Assembly (NCBI GenBank): GCA_016297535.1
Contig: JAEDGL010000014.1
Span: 1-28,239 of the forward strand
Length of the DNA: 28,239 nucleotides
Direction: 5' to 3'
From: Clostridia bacterium
GTDB taxonomy: Bacteria > Bacillota > Clostridia > Christensenellales > Aristaeellaceae
Part shown: piece by piece, positions 1-7,612 of the stretch
Layout: the number at the start of each line of letters is the position of its first letter
How positions within the stretch are numbered: position 1 is the stretch's first letter
Notes under the pieces: generated by a model
The model's database searches: none
Told to the model about the DNA's origin: nothing
Seen by the model: the letters and a program-made list of their open reading frames with translations, nothing else
Translations under genes and position numbers: made by a program

Positions 1-2863
1 CCGTGGAAAGAACCTTGTTCGTATCCTTCTCCAGGTAATTGACCGTGTAGCTCAGGTCAGTCCGCTTCGTCCACGATCCCGTGAACACCACATTCGCAGA
101 GGGCATGGTGAAGCTGCTACCGGTAACCGTTACATCATCGGTTGCCCAGCCAGAGAATGTGTAACCGGTCACTTCGGGAGCGGTCTCTACGCTTACCGTG
201 CTGCCGGCCGCATGGGTCTGCGCCGTGGGGGCAGAGGGGGCACCAGCGGGGGCCGTGTTCGTATATTCATAGGAAACCGTGAAGTACTTCTGTTTCCAGA
301 CTGCATAGAGGTGGTTTTCGCCATTGTTGTCTGCGCGTACTTCCTGACCGGGCTGATACTTTGCGGTTGTAGCGTCCGCAGTATCCGCCCAGCCGACGAA
401 CTCGTAGTACTCGCGGTTGGACAAACCGGTTGCGCTATATGCAGCCAGGGTTACTTTACCATTGTTGTACAGGTTGCTAAGGGTATACAGGGGCACTGCT
501 GCTCCGCTGAAGTTGGCATGGTAAACAAGGGTGATCAGCGCATCCTTACCACCATAGATGGCATACAGCACTACATCCTTGGCGGGCATATTGAGCTTGT
601 CGCCGGGATAGTAGCTTGTACCGGAGCCATCCGCTGCGGTGTTCCAGCAGAGGAACACCTGGCCGGAGGGCGCAGTGATACCAGTGGCCGCCTGCACATT
701 GGCATAGCTGCCTTCCGCATACTTCCTGCTATCCACGGGGGCTGTACCGGCGCCACCATTCAGCTGATAGGTAACGGTAAAGCTGCTTGTGCTGGTATAG
801 TAGGGATAGAGCTCAATATCGCTGTAGATGCGGGTATTAAAGTTGAAGGGCGTGTAAACGTAATTGCCTTCCGTACCCGTGCGGATGCACCAGCCGCGCC
901 ATGCGTAGCCTTCGGGCACCGTTACGGTGGGCAGCGTGGATTCATCGATGGTTTCGCCGTATGTAATTGCGATAGGCTCAGATCCAATGCCCTCAATGCT
1001 CAAATATGCCACGCCGTTAACTGTAGGCGGAGCCCACTTGGCATACAACGTAATGTTTTTCGCAGGCATATTCCCATTGAATGAATAGGGCTCGCCTGAT
1101 CCGGCAGGGTTGGCATACCAGCCTACAAAGTGATAGTCACTTGTCAGGCCACTCGGTCGATTCGCATCCGTCAGATTCGGGAACTGTGAATCCTGCGGGA
1201 CATCTGCAATGCTCTGCTGATACAAACGGCTAACTGTGTTCGTCATGGTCTGACCGCCATTTACAAACACAAAGTTATAGGAATTACGATCGTAATAGAA
1301 CTTTGCATTATCCCAACTGTCACCATTTTTGGGGCTAAGTGTAGTATTGCAGGTAAAACCCGTCATCGGATATTTATCTTCACTTGTTACAGTAAAGCCA
1401 GATCCATAGCTTGTATCCGTATGATCCAGTTTATAGGTTTTACCATTTTTAGTAATTTCACCAGTTTCTCCCGGTAAAACTTCAATATAATAGTATGCCT
1501 TTGATGTTGTTGAACTTGCATTCCTCTGCCAGAATTCTGCTCCTCCAAGAGGCATTGTATCAATGTTTACTTGCGCCGTAGAGGAGTCCGGTCCTACCTT
1601 CCAGTCATATCCTGGCCATTTGGAACGGATATTCGCACCATACTTTGCTTCAATGCGATATTCTTTGATTTCGGGATCTCCATAGCAATCATCTGTGTGT
1701 TTGTGTTCTTCTTTTCCACAGGTTAGCTTTCCCCAATTATAACAGCTGTACTTATGCTTATGCTCTTCTTTCCCGCAAATAAGCGGTCCATTACCAGAAG
1801 AGTAAAACTTTACTGTGTATATATTCCTTTGATAATATACGTTTACAATAGAGGAACCATCGCCCGCAATTACCTGCTGTTCGATAGCCTCAGCTGTAAA
1901 CCCATCATACTTATTTGCCGTAACATTTGTTAGCGAACCAGTAGCACCCGTGCGAGTATACGAAGCATAGTAGGAATACTGCTCCGCATCCTGCAAAGCT
2001 GCATCCAGATACGGATTCTGATAATCTGCATTTTCTCTCCACTCAATTACCGTATACTGCGTGGATGGATTCGCATTCCAAACCGCATACAGCTCAATAT
2101 TGCTGCTCAGTTGCTGACCAAAAGGATAATCAGCCGTGGTTGCATCCGGGTTGGTCGTCCATCCAACAAAAGAATAACCCACCCTAACCGGCTGTTCCGG
2201 TTCCACGGTGTTCATTCCCGGCCGCACAAACGTGGGCTGCAAATAAGTCGCCTGGTTGCCAGTGTGATAGGTAATCCAGTATCCCCTTTCCACCTTGGGC
2301 CACAGGGTTACATTCTGCGTGCCAAGCGTTACGCTATCCACCCTGTTGGTCAAGGCTTCATCGGTATACCAGCCAACAATGCCTTCCTCTGCATTTACAG
2401 GGAAAGTGACATCCGCATTGATGATAACTCCCTCAATGCCTTCACGGGTAGCATAAACACGGCCCTCATTATCCATGAAGAACACATAGTGTACTTCGGC
2501 AAATTTGGCCGTCAACACAATCTCTTTGGTTTCGGTTACGCTATTCTGCGTACCAAAAGCGGTAAAGGGCTGATCATCGGCCGTATACCAGCCAAGGAAT
2601 TTGTAGCCCTCTTTTTCCGGAGAGGCAGGCGCATAGAGCACATCGCCGGTTTTAACGATCTGCGTGCCTATCTCTTCGTCGCCAATCTTAAAGGTATAGG
2701 TAAGATAGCTATGCGTATCATCCACGATGCCCAGCAGCGCCCTGCCAGGCTGCACCGACGAGCTGATCTCGACAATTTCCGCTATCGCGGTCAGCGGCAT
2801 GCTACTTAAGACCATCAGGGTCGCCATCAGCATTGCCAGCGCCCGACGCAAGATCCCTTTCAT
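1..2863 (-). CDS. Large secreted InlB B-repeat (Listeria-Bacteroides repeat) surface protein, C-terminus beyond window
   Basis: The reading frame stays open for 954 codons from an ATG at 2863 to the left edge, so the C-terminus is missing. AAGGAGG lies 9 bases before the start. Residues 1-28 form a signal peptide ending in a TAIA-type cleavage site. Residues about 50-930 hold roughly eight copies of the InlB B/Flg_new-type repeat, recognisable by GYxFxGW followed by a short segment and (L)YAxW, for example GYKFLGWYT, GYSFVGW, YHFVGWYA and GYTFSGWAT. Residues about 360-395 carry two CGKEEHKH...C modules. The last visible residues (YTVNYLEKDTNKVLS) look like the start of a MucBP-type repeat. 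Such proteins are usually exported and wall-attached adhesin-like proteins; any anchor would lie outside the window. It sits 37 bases after the PAETE-repeat gene and is probably co-transcribed with it. The ligand is unknown. Confidence 0.85.
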   Translation of the reverse strand, partial: MKGILRRALAMLMATLMVLSSMPLTAIAEIVEISSSVQPGRALLGIVDDTHSYLTYTFKIGDEEIGTQIVKTGDVLYAPASPEKEGYKFLGWYTADDQPFTAFGTQNSVTETKEIVLTAKFAEVHYVFFMDNEGRVYATREGIEGVIINADVTFPVNAEEGIVGWYTDEALTNRVDSVTLGTQNVTLWPKVERGYWITYHTGNQATYLQPTFVRPGMNTVEPEQPVRVGYSFVGWTTNPDATTADYPFGQQLSSNIELYAVWNANPSTQYTVIEWRENADYQNPYLDAALQDAEQYSYYASYTRTGATGSLTNVTANKYDGFTAEAIEQQVIAGDGSSIVNVYYQRNIYTVKFYSSGNGPLICGKEEHKHKYSCYNWGKLTCGKEEHKHTDDCYGDPEIKEYRIEAKYGANIRSKWPGYDWKVGPDSSTAQVNIDTMPLGGAEFWQRNASSTTSKAYYYIEVLPGETGEITKNGKTYKLDHTDTSYGSGFTVTSEDKYPMTGFTCNTTLSPKNGDSWDNAKFYYDRNSYNFVFVNGGQTMTNTVSRLYQQSIADVPQDSQFPNLTDANRPSGLTSDYHFVGWYANPAGSGEPYSFNGNMPAKNITLYAKWAPPTVNGVAYLSIEGIGSEPIAITYGETIDESTLPTVTVPEGYAWRGWCIRTGTEGNYVYTPFNFNTRIYSDIELYPYYTSTSSFTVTYQLNGGAGTAPVDSRKYAEGSYANVQAATGITAPSGQVFLCWNTAADGSGTSYYPGDKLNMPAKDVVLYAIYGGKDALITLVYHANFSGAAVPLYTLSNLYNNGKVTLAAYSATGLSNREYYEFVGWADTADATTAKYQPGQEVRADNNGENHLYAVWKQKYFTVSYEYTNTAPAGAPSAPTAQTHAAGSTVSVETAPEVTGYTFSGWATDDVTVTGSSFTMPSANVVFTGSWTKRTDLSYTVNYLEKDTNKVLST
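1681..1790 (-). other. Duplicated Cys/His module inside the surface protein
   Basis: Residues about 358-395 of the surface protein contain ICGKEEHKHKYSC and, 17 residues later, TCGKEEHKHTDDC. Each has the spacing C-x4-H-x-H-x3-C. Repeated C/H modules of this type occur in other Bacillota surface proteins. Metal binding is an inference from the Cys/His spacing. Confidence 0.6.
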
Positions 2864-2900
2864 TCTTCCAGTCCTCCTTACGGTTGATGATCTCTTTGGT

Positions 2901-3725
2901 TTACTGTTCCTCATCCATGATGACGACTACACGCCAGTAATCCAGGTAGTTGTCCTGCGTCATCACAACGGTGTACTGGGATCCTGCGGCCATGTCAACA
3001 TCCCTCCAGGTGGCGTTGTCGGAGCTTGTTTGCCACTGCAGCTGGAAGGAAACCTGATCGTAGCCAATCAATACGGCAGACATGGTAATGCTTGTGCCAA
3101 ACGCCTTTTCACCGTTCCAGGTGACATAGATATCAATGCGGCGGTTGGGATCCAGCAGGTCGTAAATGGAGGTAAGCTTATCCGTGCCGGCCGGCAGCGT
3201 TTCCTTCACAACAGGATCGCCGTTTTCATCCAGAATGAGGTTGCCGTTTTCATCACGCATATAGTCAACCGGAACTTCCAGCCCATCGGGAACAATGATG
3301 ATCGGATTGCCCTGCGAATCCAGCATCAGGTTTCCCTCGCCATCGCGCACAAAGGTGTAGCGCAGCTCCTCTTCTTCGGTGGGTTCCTCGGTCTCAGCAG
3401 GCTCTTCGGTTTCCGCAGGGGCCTCAGTCTCAGCAGGTTCCTCGGTCTCCGCAGGTTCCTCGGTCTCAGCAGGCTCTTCGGTTTCCGCAGGGGCCTCGGT
3501 TTCCGCAGGAGCTTCGGTCTCCGCAGGTTCCTCGGTTTCCGCGGGGGCCTCGGTTTCCTCCGGCCCGACGGGTTCCGTGCCGGATTCCTCCGTGGGACGC
3601 GCCTGTACCGACGGCAGCCTGAAGGCGTTGGAGGGATAGGTGCCTGCCATGGCACAGCTGACAGAGCCAAGCACAAGCATCAGCACAAGTGTGCAGGCCA
3701 GAACCTTTCGCATCGATTTCATCAT
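2901..3725 (-). CDS. Secreted PAETE-repeat protein with C-terminal Ig-like domain
   Basis: This 274-residue protein has a signal peptide at residues 1-28 (KVLACTLVLMLVLGSVSCAMA). A Thr/Glu/Pro-rich linker follows, with nine six-residue repeats of PAETE plus A or E at residues 61-114. Residues about 121-170 are rich in RDGEGN/DENGD turns. The C-terminal domain, about residues 190-274, has conserved Trp residues (LQWQTSSDNATW, DYWRVVV) and matches the end of the neighbouring AADPTEEP-repeat protein, so it is probably an Ig-like beta-sandwich. There is no LPXTG motif or C-terminal membrane span, so it is probably released or held non-covalently. It has its own promoter upstream and probably continues into the InlB-repeat gene. 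The function is unknown. Confidence 0.8.
   Translation of the reverse strand: MMKSMRKVLACTLVLMLVLGSVSCAMAGTYPSNAFRLPSVQARPTEESGTEPVGPEETEAPAETEEPAETEAPAETEAPAETEEPAETEEPAETEEPAETEAPAETEEPAETEEPTEEEELRYTFVRDGEGNLMLDSQGNPIIIVPDGLEVPVDYMRDENGNLILDENGDPVVKETLPAGTDKLTSIYDLLDPNRRIDIYVTWNGEKAFGTSITMSAVLIGYDQVSFQLQWQTSSDNATWRDVDMAAGSQYTVVMTQDNYLDYWRVVVIMDEEQ
3384..3545 (-). repeat. Tandem 18-bp coding repeat (nine copies, PAETE + A/E)
   Basis: Nine in-frame 18-base units encode the acidic linker of the PAETE-repeat protein. The units differ mainly at synonymous third positions and at the A/E residue. This is a coding minisatellite and could change length by slippage. Confidence 0.85.
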
Positions 3726-3795
3726 TTCTTTATCCTCCTCGCAGTTTTCTCTACGCAGTTGGTTAAATCAAATGGTTACATTTGTTTCCAACGGT

Positions 3796-3823
3796 ATTAT
3801 ATCACAAATGCACCGAAATACAA
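3796..3823 (-). promoter_or_regulatory. Sigma-A-like promoter of the PAETE-repeat gene, embedded in a terminator stem
   Basis: On the minus strand TTGTAT (3818-3823) and TATAAT (3796-3801) are separated by 16 bases. The -35 box and most of the spacer lie within the hairpin that follows the upstream gene. Confidence 0.6.
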
Positions 3824-3842
3824 CGTTTCGGTGCATTTTTTT
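3806..3842. terminator. 13-bp perfect hairpin between the two repeat-protein genes
   Basis: The arms AAATGCACCGAAA (3806-3818) and TTTCGGTGCATTT (3826-3838) pair perfectly around a 7-base loop. The plus strand has a run of seven T (3836-3842). The minus strand, which carries the genes, has an A-run before the stem and only TTT after it. It follows the stop codon of the AADPTEEP gene directly and probably ends that transcript. Confidence 0.65.
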
Positions 3843-3843
3843 G

Positions 3844-4704
3844 TTATTCCGCAACAACCAGCACCGCGCGGTAGGCGTAATTCGCGTTCGCCTCTGTTAC
3901 CACGAAGGAATAGGTGTCGGAGCAGGCGCCGGAGATTACTTCCCAATCGCCGCCCTTGCAGATTTCCCACTGAATGCTGTAGGGCGCGTTGGCATCCTGA
4001 ACAGAGGCGCGCAGGGTAACGGTATCACCGATGTAGATGGTGCCGCTGTTTACCATGCTCACACTCACCGTGCCCGTGAAGACGAACGGGGCGGGTTCCT
4101 CGGTGGGATCCGCAGCAGGTTCCTCGGTGGGATCCGCAGCAGGTTCCTCGGTGGGATCAGCAGCAGGTTCCTCGGTGGGATCAGCAGCAGGCTCCTCGGT
4201 GGGATCCGCAGCGGGCTCCTCGGTGGGATCAGCAGCGGGCTCCTCGGTGGGATCGGCAGCAGGCTCCTCGGTGGGATCGGCAGCAGGCTCCTCGGTGGGA
4301 TCGGCAGCGGGTTCCTCGGTAGGATCGGCAGCAGGCTCCTCGGTGGGATCAGCGGCGGGCTCCTCGGTGGGATCCGCAGCAGGCTCCTCGGTAGGATCAG
4401 CAGCGGGCTCCTCGGCAGGATCAGCGGCGGGTTCCTCGGTGGGATCGGCGGCGGGAGCGGGGGTGCTCTCCTCGACAGGAGCGGGGGCGGGCTGCTCAGC
4501 TACGGGAGCGGGGGTGTTCTCCTCAACAGGAGCGGGGGCAGGCTGCTCGGCTACGGGAGCGGGGGTAGAAGTGATTTCTACAACCTGCTGCTCAACAGGC
4601 GCCGGAGTGGTGGTTACTTCCTCAGCAATCGCGGAAAAAATCATGTTGCCAGCCAGCGCGGTTACCAGAGTCACAATCCCCATTTTCTTCAGCATATTTT
4701 TCAT
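3844..4704 (-). CDS. Secreted AADPTEEP-repeat protein with C-terminal Ig-like domain
   Basis: This 286-residue protein has a signal peptide at residues 1-27 (about MKNMLKKMGIVTLVTALAGN onwards, ending FSAIA). A Pro/Ala-rich stretch with two VAEQPAPAPVEE units (residues about 51-80) is followed by fifteen tandem eight-residue AADPTEEP units (one reads AADPAEEP) at residues 85-204. The remaining 82 residues form a beta-rich domain (GDTVTLRASVQD, IQWEICKGGDW, YRAVLVVAE) homologous to the end of the PAETE-repeat protein. AGGAGG lies 8 bases before the start. It has no sorting signal. It resembles a stalk plus a small domain, so a cell-envelope or extracellular structural role is the simplest reading. 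The gene lies just downstream of the SARP-like regulator and is preceded by direct repeats and a palindrome. Confidence 0.8.
   Translation of the reverse strand: MKNMLKKMGIVTLVTALAGNMIFSAIAEEVTTTPAPVEQQVVEITSTPAPVAEQPAPAPVEENTPAPVAEQPAPAPVEESTPAPAADPTEEPAADPAEEPAADPTEEPAADPTEEPAADPTEEPAADPTEEPAADPTEEPAADPTEEPAADPTEEPAADPTEEPAADPTEEPAADPTEEPAADPTEEPAADPTEEPAADPTEEPAPFVFTGTVSVSMVNSGTIYIGDTVTLRASVQDANAPYSIQWEICKGGDWEVISGACSDTYSFVVTEANANYAYRAVLVVAE
4093..4452 (-). repeat. Tandem 24-bp coding repeat (15 copies, AADPTEEP)
   Basis: Fifteen contiguous 24-base units contain GGATC plus varied third bases (GGATCCGCA, GGATCAGCA, GGATCGGCA on the plus strand) and GGTTCCTCGG or GGCTCCTCGG. The peptide is almost invariant while third positions vary. 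This argues for selection on the peptide rather than very recent slippage. Confidence 0.9.
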
Positions 4705-4731
4705 GAGATATGTCCTCCTTCTATGGTTCGT

Positions 4732-4747
4732 TGAAGCATATGCTTCA
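4732..4747. promoter_or_regulatory. Perfect 16-bp palindrome upstream of the AADPTEEP gene
   Basis: TGAAGCATATGCTTCA is its own reverse complement. It lies between the putative -10 box (4768-4773) and the ribosome binding site, so it would be in the 5' leader. It could be an operator or a small hairpin. Confidence 0.4.
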
Positions 4748-4767
4748 TCAATTCACTTTACGCCCTT

Positions 4768-4800
4768 ATTCTACCAGCAGGAGGTTACGCGAACGGTTAC
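4768..4800 (-). promoter_or_regulatory. Possible activator-dependent promoter with direct repeats
   Basis: On the minus strand two GTAACC repeats (4795-4800 and 4783-4788) start 12 bases apart. They end 9 bases before a -10-like TAGAAT (4768-4773). No good -35 box is present. SARP-type regulators typically bind direct repeats placed just upstream of the -10 box, and the next gene upstream encodes such a regulator. The pairing is inference. Confidence 0.3.
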
Positions 4801-4836
4801 ATATCTCAACTTTTTTATTTTTTCAAAAAAATTTTT

Positions 4837-6069
4837 TTACTCGACCAGCCCGATGGCTTTGGCCTTTTCAACTTCCTTTTTTTCGCTGCTCAGCGGGCCG
4901 ATGCGGTAGTTGAAGGCCACGCTGCAGTTGGGGTATTTTTGATAGAAGCGCGTTTTGATGCGTTCCATCACCAGATGGCCGGTGCTGTAATTAACCATGG
5001 GCAGCAGCAGGGCGATAATGGTGGGGCTGAAACGGGAAACGGTATCGCCCTTGCGCAGGTTCTGGCGCAGGATTTCGGTAAGGCCCTGCATAATGTTGTC
5101 CTGGCGGATGGGATCCATCACCGAGCCGTCGATCTTTCCCACCATGATCACGCCCAGAAACATCGTGGAGCCCAGGCGCTCGAGGTTGCGCATCTGCAGG
5201 TTGAAGATTTCCTTAAACACCATGTACTCGCAGATAAAGGCGCCCTTTTGGGCATTGCTTTCGATCAGCTCGTTGCGGATGGATTCCAGGTTAAGGTCCA
5301 GGGTTTTGCCGGAGTTGACAATCTGCTTGTAAAACTCCTGCATGTTGTCGCTGGGGCGCACGCCCAGATAATGGTAGTACAGGTGCATGACGTACTTGTA
5401 CTGGAGCATGGCCTCGTTGCTGCGCTCGGTTTTGATCAGGGCGGACATCAGATCCATGTGCAGGCGGTCGTCCAGGTTGTTTACCTCCAGCGCCCTGCGG
5501 CACACGTTGATCACGCTGTCGTAATCCTCGCGCTGCTTCAGATCCTCCAGATAGGCGTACACCGCCTCCAGATAGCGGTTGTGCAGGGCAGTGGCCTGGG
5601 CAAGCGCCCACTCGTTCTGGTCGCTATCCAGCAGCAGATCGCCGCCGTAAAGGTTCATCAGGCGCTCAAACAGCTTGTCGCGGTCCTGTCCGTCTTCCTT
5701 GCCGCTTTCCAGTGCGGAGAGGATTTCTTCTATTTCATATACGTCCACGGTCATGCCCGGCAGGCATTTCCAGCTGTAGGAGCCGCGCTCCGCCACAATG
5801 CAGCCGCCCAGATCCGGTATAAGCTGGTTGAGCAGCGCGCGCATGCGGCTGACCAGCGTTTTGAGGGCGTTTTCGGGATTGCTGCTTTTTTCCTCGGACC
5901 ACAGCGCCGACATCAGCCGGAAATTGGATACGGACTGGCCCCGGCTGAGAATCAGAATTTCCATCAGCGCAACGCCCTTGCGGGATTTTTCCACCAGCTG
6001 GTCGACCTTGATTTCATCTATATAGATGGCGAAATTTTTCATGAGCTGAATGCGGATTTGGGTGGGCAT
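4837..6069 (-). CDS. SARP-like regulator: winged helix + BTAD + degenerate GGDEF domain
   Basis: This 410-residue protein has three parts. Residues 1-100 form an OmpR-type winged helix (MEILILSRGQSVS, LMSALW, NALKTLVSRMRALL, YSW). Residues about 105-255 form a bacterial transcriptional activator (BTAD) TPR-like domain (DVYEIEEIL, YGGDLL, EWALAQ, ALIKTERSNEAMLQYKYV, LGVRPS). Residues about 280-395 keep the outline of a GGDEF domain (LTEILRQNLRKGDTVSRFSP, IIALLLP, VMERIKTRF), but the signature is RFSPTII instead of R-x-GGDEF. The domain therefore should not make cyclic di-GMP and may sense a ligand or partner. GAGGAGG lies 7 bases before the ATG and overlaps the end of the PilT gene, so it is the last gene of the pilus-like operon. 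It may control that operon or the repeat proteins downstream. Confidence 0.85.
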   Translation of the reverse strand: MPTQIRIQLMKNFAIYIDEIKVDQLVEKSRKGVALMEILILSRGQSVSNFRLMSALWSEEKSSNPENALKTLVSRMRALLNQLIPDLGGCIVAERGSYSWKCLPGMTVDVYEIEEILSALESGKEDGQDRDKLFERLMNLYGGDLLLDSDQNEWALAQATALHNRYLEAVYAYLEDLKQREDYDSVINVCRRALEVNNLDDRLHMDLMSALIKTERSNEAMLQYKYVMHLYYHYLGVRPSDNMQEFYKQIVNSGKTLDLNLESIRNELIESNAQKGAFICEYMVFKEIFNLQMRNLERLGSTMFLGVIMVGKIDGSVMDPIRQDNIMQGLTEILRQNLRKGDTVSRFSPTIIALLLPMVNYSTGHLVMERIKTRFYQKYPNCSVAFNYRIGPLSSEKKEVEKAKAIGLVE

Positions 6070-6081
6070 GGTTTTTCCTCC

Positions 6082-7146
6082 TCACATTGAAAGACGTTTG
6101 CGCAAAGCATCCGGATTGATGGCGTAGAGCGTGGCGTTTTCGGGGCTGATGCGGCCTTCCCGGCACAGGCGCAGAAGCTCGTTATCCATGGAGAGCATGG
6201 TCTGCCCGGCGCTGCCGCTGTAAATGGCGTTGTCCAGCTGATAGGTTTTGCCATCGCGAATCAAATTCTGAATGGCGCTGTTTACGGTCATCACCTCAAA
6301 CACGGGCGTCTGCCCACCGTCCACAGTGGGCACCAGCCGCTGGGAGACCACTGCGCGCAGCACCATGGACAGCTGGATGCGTACCTGCTGCTGCTGGCCC
6401 GGCGGAAAGGCGTCCAGGATGCGGTCGATGGTTTTGGCCGCGCCCACCGTATGCAGAGAGGACAGAAGCAGATGTCCCGTTTCTGCCGCGGTAATGGCGG
6501 TTTGCATGGTTTCTTCATCGCGCATTTCGCCAAGCATAATCACATCGGGCGCCTGGCGCAGCGCCGCGCGCAGGGCGCGGGCAAAGGTTGGCGCATCGGC
6601 GGGCACCTCGCGCTGGCTGACCAGGCTGCAGCGGTGGGGGTGCAGATACTCGATGGGATCCTCAATGGTGATGATGTGCCCCGGCCGGCTGCGGTTGATG
6701 CAATCAATCACACAGGCCAGGGTGGTGCTCTTGCCGCTGCCCGCCGGGCCGGTTACCAGCACCATGCCGTTTCGCAGCTCGGACAGGCCGGTGACCAGCT
6801 CGGGAATGCCCAGCTTGCGGGGATCCGGCAGGCCAAAGGCCACCACGCGGTAGGCCGCGGCCAGGGTGCCGCGCTGCCGGTAGGCATTGCAGCGGAAGCG
6901 GCACAGGCTTTCGATGGAAAAGGAAAAATCATCGTCGCCGTCCTGCATCAGCAGGTCCATGCTGCGGTTTTTGGCCAGCACGTACGTCTGGCGGATGAGC
7001 CGCTCCGTGTCCTCGGGCATTACGGGCTGAGGGCTTACGGGCTGCATCCGGCCCTGCACCTTCGCCATCACCGGGGAGCCGGGCACAATAAAAATATCCG
7101 ACCCGCCCTGCTCCAGGGTGCTTTTCAGGATCTCCAGTAGCTCCAT
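6082..7146 (-). CDS. pilT: PilT-type secretion/twitching ATPase
   Basis: This protein has 354 residues from the chosen ATG, the usual PilT length. It has the N-terminal LEQGGSDIF motif typical of the family, Walker A GPAGSGKST (residues 133-141), IEDPIEYLH (Asp box), Walker B DVIMLGEMRDEET (from residue 201) and a His box AETGHLLLSSLHT (from residue 221). PilT powers retraction of type IV pili as a hexamer at the inner face of the membrane. A longer form starting at TTG 7218 would overlap the preceding gene by 26 bases; the family alignment favours the ATG at 7146, although its ribosome binding site is weak. No second, PilB/GspE-like ATPase is present in the window, so this may be the only motor of the system. 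Confidence 0.9.
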   Translation of the reverse strand: MELLEILKSTLEQGGSDIFIVPGSPVMAKVQGRMQPVSPQPVMPEDTERLIRQTYVLAKNRSMDLLMQDGDDDFSFSIESLCRFRCNAYRQRGTLAAAYRVVAFGLPDPRKLGIPELVTGLSELRNGMVLVTGPAGSGKSTTLACVIDCINRSRPGHIITIEDPIEYLHPHRCSLVSQREVPADAPTFARALRAALRQAPDVIMLGEMRDEETMQTAITAAETGHLLLSSLHTVGAAKTIDRILDAFPPGQQQQVRIQLSMVLRAVVSQRLVPTVDGGQTPVFEVMTVNSAIQNLIRDGKTYQLDNAIYSGSAGQTMLSMDNELLRLCREGRISPENATLYAINPDALRKRLSM

Positions 7147-7192
7147 ACGTTCACCAACCGTTATCTCTTGCAAAAATTGCGTTTGCCACGCG

Positions 7193-7612
7193 TTACCAAT
7201 CGCCGTCCGTGGTTCCAAACAGGTGCTCCACCCAGCGGTAGCGGGGCTGCCGGTTTGCTTCCAGCAGCTCTACGGCGCAGCGAAGGCTGCGCCCGGTCTC
7301 CCCGGTCTCCGTCCAGCTTACCACGCGGCCGTCCAGCGTCATTCCCTCCGGCAGGCGGCTGGCCACCTGGGCCAGATAATCCTCCGCCGCGGCGCATTGC
7401 GCAAGCACGCCGTCCAGCCGGGCAAGGCTGCGCTCCGCCCGGGCGGATATCTGGTATTCCGCCTGGGCAAACTGACGGCTGCGCTGCGAAAGCTGCGCAT
7501 CGCTGCGGGCGCTCATCAGCGCCAGCAGCCCCAGCACGCTCATGCTTACCACCACAACCACCAGCAGCAGCGATGCAGCGCCCGGGCCGATATGAACCTC
7601 GCGCCGCTTCAT
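7193..7612 (-). CDS. Small single-span membrane protein of the pilus-like operon
   Basis: This 139-residue protein has one N-terminal membrane span at residues 13-32 (ASLLLVVVVVSMSVLGLLAL). A long, probably helical segment rich in Gln, Arg and Ala (SQRSRQFAQAEYQISARAERSLARL) follows, then a short C-terminal domain with Trp residues (VVSWTETGE, YRWVEHLF). This layout resembles pilin accessory proteins such as PilX/GspK-type minor subunits, but no prepilin peptidase site is seen and I do not recognise the family. It overlaps the preceding gene by four bases (ATGA), so translation is probably coupled. Confidence 0.75.
   Translation of the reverse strand: MKRREVHIGPGAASLLLVVVVVSMSVLGLLALMSARSDAQLSQRSRQFAQAEYQISARAERSLARLDGVLAQCAAAEDYLAQVASRLPEGMTLDGRVVSWTETGETGRSLRCAVELLEANRQPRYRWVEHLFGTTDGDW

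Noticed and set aside
212..2809. Plus-strand open frames opposite the InlB-repeat protein
   Set aside because: The minus strand gives one uninterrupted 954-codon frame with recognisable repeats and signal peptide; the plus frames have no ribosome binding site or family features.
3379..3639. Plus-strand Ser/Val/Gly repeat frame
   Set aside because: It is antisense to the PAETE repeat of the minus-strand secreted protein.
4093..4452. Possible CRISPR-like array
   Set aside because: The 24-base units are contiguous and in frame, with no spacers; it is a coding repeat.
4811..4838. Poly-A/poly-T tract after the SARP-like gene as a terminator
   Set aside because: It contains AAAAAAATTTTTTT but no G+C stem, so it is only a weak terminator candidate. 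It could also act as an upstream A+T element for the next promoter. Neither is supported enough to list.
4037..4909. Long plus-strand open frame rich in Gly/Ser (SVGSAAGS repeats)
   Set aside because: It is the antisense reading of the 24-bp repeat; the minus-strand frame has a signal peptide, ribosome binding site and a folded end domain.
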